Below, piece by piece: positions 21,825 to 24,768 of a stretch of DNA of 24,768 nucleotides. The notes under the pieces are model-generated. The model worked only from the letters and a program-made list of their open reading frames with translations, was not told where the DNA came from and searched no databases. The stretch's first letter is position 1. Each line of letters starts with the position of its first letter. The position numbers and the translations under genes are program-made. The stretch comes from Hallerella sp964397425. Lineage in GTDB: Bacteria; Fibrobacterota; Fibrobacteria; Fibrobacterales; Fibrobacteraceae. The stretch spans positions 1-24,768 of the forward strand of contig CAYNID010000018.1 of the NCBI GenBank assembly GCA_964397425.1, read 5' to 3'.

Positions 21825-23723
21825 ATGAAAAATTGGCGCATCGATGATTCCCGCGATCTTTACAATGTACGCGGCTGGGGAATCAACTATTTCGGCATCA
21901 ATGAAGAAGGCCATGCGACGGCAACGCCTCTTCGTGAAAGGGGACCGGAAATAGATTTGTACAAGTTGGTGCAGGAATTGGATTTGCGGGACATGCCGAC
22001 TCCGATTCTCGTCCGCTTCCCGGATATTCTCGACATGCGCATTGAAAAAATCAACGAATGTTTCAACAAATCCATTGAAGAATATGGGTTCAAAGGTTCG
22101 TTCTATGATGTTTTCCCCATCAAGGTGAATCAACAGCGCGCGGTCCTCGAAGAAGTTGTGCGCCATGGGAAAAAGTTCAACATCGGATTGGAAGCCGGTT
22201 CAAAGCCGGAGCTGCATGCCGTCCTTGCGAACATGGACAATCCGAATTCGCTTATCATCTGCAACGGTTACAAAGACGAGGACTTTATTGAACTGGCCCT
22301 GTTGGCGCAAAAGATGGGAAAGAACATTTTCGTCGTCGTCGAAAAGATGAATGAACTGCCGATGATTATTGAAATTTCCCGCCGGATAGGAGTCAAGCCG
22401 AATATCGGACTCCGCATAAAGCTCGCGTCCAGCGGGCAGGGCAAGTGGGAAGAATCCGGAGGATATCACAGCAAATTCGGTCTCAGCAGTTCGGATCTTT
22501 TGTGCGCCATGGAACTTATCCGTCAAGAGGATATGTGCGATTGCGTGAAGCTCATCCATTGTCATTTGGGCAGCCAGATTACGAACATCCGCAAAATCAA
22601 GTCCGGCCTTCGGGAAATTTCAGAGTTTTATGCCCAGTTGAAACAATTGGGCATGGGAGTTGAATTTGTTGATGTCGGCGGCGGCTTGGGAGTTGATTAT
22701 GACGGCAGCCGCAGCGCGGGATCTGGGTCGGTGAACTATTCCATTCAGGAATATGCAAACGATATCGTTTACGCCATTTACGAAACGTGCGAAAAATTTT
22801 CTTTGCCGCATCCGAACGTGATTGCCGAAACGGGAAGGGCGCTTTCGGCGCACCATTCCGTTCTCATTTTCAACGTGCTTGAAGCGGCCGGTCCTGCGTT
22901 CTTTGAAGACGGCGAAAAGGAAATTCCGGAACGCGCAGCCGACAGCATCAAGGATCTTTACGGCATTTTGAACAGTTTGAATGTCCGCAACCTGCTCGAA
23001 AACTGGCACGATGCGGTTCAAATCAATGACGACGTCCTTTCCGGATTCCGGGTGGGAACTGTCGATTTGCCCACGCGGGCATTGGCGGAACGCCTGTTCT
23101 GGAGCATCGCCCGCCGAGTGAACGAACTTTCTCATGAACTCCGCCATTCCCCGCAGGAACTTGCCGAATTGCCCCGTTTGCTCGCGCGCAAATACTTCTG
23201 CAATTTTTCGCTTTTCCAGAGTCTTCCGGATAGTTGGGCCATTGACCAGATTTTTCCCATCATGCCGATTCAGCGTTTGAATGAAGCGCCGACAGTCGAT
23301 GCGACTTTGCAGGATATCACGTGTGACTCCGATGGAAAAATTGACATGTTCGTCAATGGAGACGGCGTTTCCCGGACGCTTCCCGTTCATCCGTTGAAAG
23401 AGGGGGAGCCTTATTATTTGGCCGTGTATCTCGTGGGCGCTTATCAAGAAATTTTGGGCGATTTGCACAATCTTTTCGGCGACACGAATGCGGTGCACGT
23501 GGTCTGCGAAGGGGATTCTTATCGGATAGATCAAATGATTGATGGAGAATCCGTGGAAGACGTCCTGGATTACGTAAACTTCAGCGACAAAGCGCTTGTC
23601 CGTACCATGGAAAACTGGGTGTCGAATTCTGTAAAAGAAAAGAAGATCACCTTGCAAGAGGGCAAGGAATTTTTGAACATTTACCGTTCGGGACTTTACG
23701 GCTACACGTACTTGGAAGAATAA
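21825..23723 (+). CDS. speA: Biosynthetic arginine decarboxylase
   Basis: A PLP enzyme converting arginine to agmatine, the entry to putrescine and spermidine by the agmatine route. It has 632 residues, the standard SpeA length. It starts with the WRIDDSRDLYNVRGWGINYFGIN signature. The Schiff-base Lys is Lys100 in YDVFPIKVNQ, followed by FNIGLEAGSKPEL, GLRIKLASSGQGKWEESGG.HSKFGLS and HCHLGSQITNI. The DVGGGLGVDYDGS phosphate loop follows, then AETGRALSAHHS and the C-terminal DITCDSDGKID with the catalytic Cys. The ATG at 21825 follows TTAGGACGAA. A terminator lies about 65 bases after the stop. No speB or aguA is adjacent. Confidence 0.97.
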   Translation: MKNWRIDDSRDLYNVRGWGINYFGINEEGHATATPLRERGPEIDLYKLVQELDLRDMPTPILVRFPDILDMRIEKINECFNKSIEEYGFKGSFYDVFPIKVNQQRAVLEEVVRHGKKFNIGLEAGSKPELHAVLANMDNPNSLIICNGYKDEDFIELALLAQKMGKNIFVVVEKMNELPMIIEISRRIGVKPNIGLRIKLASSGQGKWEESGGYHSKFGLSSSDLLCAMELIRQEDMCDCVKLIHCHLGSQITNIRKIKSGLREISEFYAQLKQLGMGVEFVDVGGGLGVDYDGSRSAGSGSVNYSIQEYANDIVYAIYETCEKFSLPHPNVIAETGRALSAHHSVLIFNVLEAAGPAFFEDGEKEIPERAADSIKDLYGILNSLNVRNLLENWHDAVQINDDVLSGFRVGTVDLPTRALAERLFWSIARRVNELSHELRHSPQELAELPRLLARKYFCNFSLFQSLPDSWAIDQIFPIMPIQRLNEAPTVDATLQDITCDSDGKIDMFVNGDGVSRTLPVHPLKEGEPYYLAVYLVGAYQEILGDLHNLFGDTNAVHVVCEGDSYRIDQMIDGESVEDVLDYVNFSDKALVRTMENWVSNSVKEKKITLQEGKEFLNIYRSGLYGYTYLEE

Positions 23724-23788
23724 TCGCCACCGATTTCAGTGAAAAAAACTGGCGTTGAATGGAATTTCAACTGCCAAAATGCATGATG

Positions 23789-23812
23789 AGTCCGGATTTG
23801 TGCCGGACTTTT
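23789..23812 (+). terminator. Intrinsic terminator after speA
   Basis: Stem AGTCCGG / CCGGACT with loop ATTTGTG, followed by a short T-run (four T, then CC). It is the only convincing terminator between speA and the repeat region. Confidence 0.7.
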
Positions 23813-23828
23813 CCATTTCAACTCCCTT

Positions 23829-23851
23829 TTGCAAGAAACGTTTCTTTGCAA
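23829..23851. repeat. Imperfect palindrome with perfect GAAACGTTTC core
   Basis: TTGCAAGAAACG is followed by TTTCTTTGCAA, so the two arms pair except for one bulged T. It may be an operator or an RNA hairpin. It lies beyond the speA terminator and has no gene immediately next to it. Confidence 0.4.
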
Positions 23852-24014
23852 AAAACGGTCCTCCGTTCGCAAAAGAGTTTCGCCGTTGATGTCCGGACAA
23901 ACTCCCATTCCGCGAAAACGGCAATTTCTGCGCCGTCCCAACCGTGCAAATTTCAATACAATAGCAGAAAAGGCTTTGGTGTGAAACCCATCAAAAAGAG
24001 TTTCCCGTCCACAG

Positions 24015-24035
24015 CCTCATTCCTAATTTCTCATT
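24015..24035 (-). repeat. Short heptamer array, three units
   Basis: Plus-strand units are CCTCATT, CCTAATT and TCTCATT. The region 24018-24037 matches the reverse complement of part of the array at 1623-1706 at 19 of 20 bases (CATTCCTAATTTCTCATTTC against CATTCCTAACTTCTCATTTC), so the same element lies in both orientations in the window. Confidence 0.55.
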
Positions 24036-24098
24036 TCACACGTCCCCATCCGCAGAAAAGACTTTGATTCGAAATACCCCCAAAAAAGTTCTCACCCC

Positions 24099-24617
24099 TC
24101 AGCTCACAATTCCGCATTCCGAATTCCGAATTATACATTCCTCATTCCTCATTTTTTTTGCCCCTGTAGCCGTGCTGTCTATCTTGGAACAAACCTTGGG
24201 GAACGCTCCTAGCGAACCGCCCCATTCGCCATTCTGCCAAACGCACTGATAATCGGTGAGCATACACTTTTCCGCACAGGCGTTCTTGAAGTCTTCAACT
24301 TCTATAACGATTTCTTTTGATTCACATGTGTTGCAGCCGACTACGGTCTGCCAAACACCATCCAAAGAATCAACATGCTCAATACCCGCAGCATCTATAC
24401 ATTTTACAACTTTGGAGTAAGAACCATAAAATTTGGAACCTCCACCACCAAAAGTATCACATTGCGTCTTATAGCGATTATAAACAGATGCTATTACAGC
24501 TTCTTTTTCATTTCCGTATTCACATAAAACTAGCGCATGAGATACACTTGTCACGATGAGTACAAACAGAATCCCTCTTGCTATACTCGCATAAACACTT
24601 TGCCTTTTCTCTCTCAT
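24099..24617 (-). CDS. Cys-rich secreted protein, C-terminus encoded by heptamer repeats
   Basis: No family recognised. From the ATG at 24617 the product is 172 residues and begins MREKRQSVYASIARGILFVLIVTSVSHA, which scores by eye as a Sec signal peptide with cleavage after SHA. The mature part is Cys-rich: LCEYGNEKEAV, YKTQCDTFGGGGSKFYG, VVKCIDAAG, VGCNTCESKEI, KNACAEKCMLTDYQCVWQNGEWGG, KVCSKID. The last 18-19 residues (KMRNEECIIRNSECGIVS) are translated from the heptamer array at 24105-24153, so the original stop was probably lost to the repeat. Its 5' 98 bases overlap the lipoprotein frame that runs in from the right edge. It may instead be the 3' part of that gene after a frameshift. Confidence 0.5.
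   Translation of the reverse strand: MREKRQSVYASIARGILFVLIVTSVSHALVLCEYGNEKEAVIASVYNRYKTQCDTFGGGGSKFYGSYSKVVKCIDAAGIEHVDSLDGVWQTVVGCNTCESKEIVIEVEDFKNACAEKCMLTDYQCVWQNGEWGGSLGAFPKVCSKIDSTATGAKKMRNEECIIRNSECGIVS
24105..24153 (-). repeat. Heptanucleotide tandem array, seven units
   Basis: Plus-strand units without phase slip are CACAATT, CCGCATT, CCGAATT, CCGAATT, ATACATT, CCTCATT, CCTCATT. On the minus strand they read as AATNNGG-like units, the same family as 1623-1706. The array overlaps the 3' end of the Cys-rich minus-strand gene and supplies its last 17 or so codons. Confidence 0.75.
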
Positions 24618-24768
24618 CAACAATAGCTCCGCATTGCATGAGTAATGTCTTTTGTGGCAAAGGAAGAACAAACGACCTTACGTCCGTATCTGACTTTTCT
24701 TGAATCGTCCCCTCCTTTTCTTGCACGGATTCCGGTTTCTCCCTTTCCGAACAGGCGACTAGCAGGAA
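24520..24768 (-). CDS. Lipoprotein, 5' end beyond the window; possibly frameshifted into the Cys-rich frame
   Basis: The frame is open from the right edge and begins FLLVACSEREKPESVQEKEG, a clear lipobox (LVAC) followed by a charged linker, so a lipoprotein signal starts just outside the window. It continues PLPQKTLLMQCGAIVDERE, KCLCEYSKRDSVCTHRDKCISCASFM and stops at 24520. CEYSKRDSV here resembles CEYGNEKEAV in the overlapping frame, either a coincidence or a sign of internal duplication. Either this is a short lipoprotein overlapping a second gene by 98 bases, or a single Cys-rich lipoprotein broken by an indel. The choice is open. Confidence 0.5.
   Translation of the reverse strand, partial: FLLVACSEREKPESVQEKEGTIQEKSDTDVRSFVLPLPQKTLLMQCGAIVDEREKAKCLCEYSKRDSVCTHRDKCISCASFM

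Larger units (their letters stand above)
23724..24098. other. Non-coding gap with inverted repeat and short heptamer array
   Basis: No supported gene. It contains the speA terminator, an imperfect palindrome at 23829-23851 (GAAACGTTTC core), and three heptamer units at 24015-24035. Open frames of 60-100 codons on both strands have no start signals, no hydrophobic or domain pattern, and cross the terminator or the repeats. Confidence 0.6.

Noticed and set aside
23702..24067. ORFs of 84-102 codons on both strands after speA
   Set aside because: They cross the speA terminator or the heptamer array, have no ribosome sites, and show no hydrophobic, signal or domain pattern.

Overview
The window looks like a chromosomal segment from a Fibrobacter-type bacterium (phylum Fibrobacterota), on four grounds. 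Several lipoproteins carry the poly-serine linkers just after the lipobox that are characteristic of that group. Coding GC is around 50 percent, genes are tightly packed, and the set mixes amino-acid, cofactor and cell-envelope housekeeping genes. No rRNA, tRNA, CRISPR array or insertion sequence was found. The genus is an inference from protein style, not from a marker gene.

Layout from left to right. A 5'-truncated flotillin-like gene (floA) is followed by an acidic one-helix membrane protein and, convergently, a small PspC protein. A 447-base gap holds degenerate heptanucleotide repeats and a 68-bp direct repeat. A minus-strand sugar phosphotransferase with an unusual soluble N-terminal domain is divergent from a plus-strand run: homoserine dehydrogenase (hom), a full-length membrane sugar phosphotransferase, and nadC ending in a clear terminator. 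Next is an AT-rich accessory island (about 6940-8090). It has two related TTGACA promoters, a 16-codon peptide gene with a very strong Shine-Dalgarno sequence, a 12-bp hairpin, and an orphan gene that appears frameshifted.

Housekeeping then resumes with coaX, ddl, tsaB and a rimI-like acetyltransferase. An envelope group follows: a DUF218/ElyC-like protein, a beta-propeller-like lipoprotein, an outer-membrane barrel and a Ser-linker lipoprotein. The next three genes overlap or nearly abut: an ArnA-type UDP-glucuronate decarboxylase/epimerase, a GT2 polyprenyl-phosphate glycosyltransferase, and a second extended SDR. A further Ser-linker lipoprotein converges exactly on a minus-strand pair, hrpB helicase plus a small membrane protein. 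speA (biosynthetic arginine decarboxylase) is divergent from that pair and ends in a terminator. The right edge has more heptamer repeats and a Cys-rich secreted or lipoprotein locus that is either two overlapping genes or one frameshifted gene.

Functionally, the window combines undecaprenyl/polyprenyl-linked sugar assembly and lipoprotein/outer-membrane genes with NAD, CoA, threonine/methionine, D-Ala-D-Ala, t6A and polyamine biosynthesis. The features least explained by known families are the peptide/orphan island, the heptamer repeats (one array encodes a protein C-terminus), and a recurring CTATNTTTG motif placed so close to several start codons that leaderless mRNAs are suggested.
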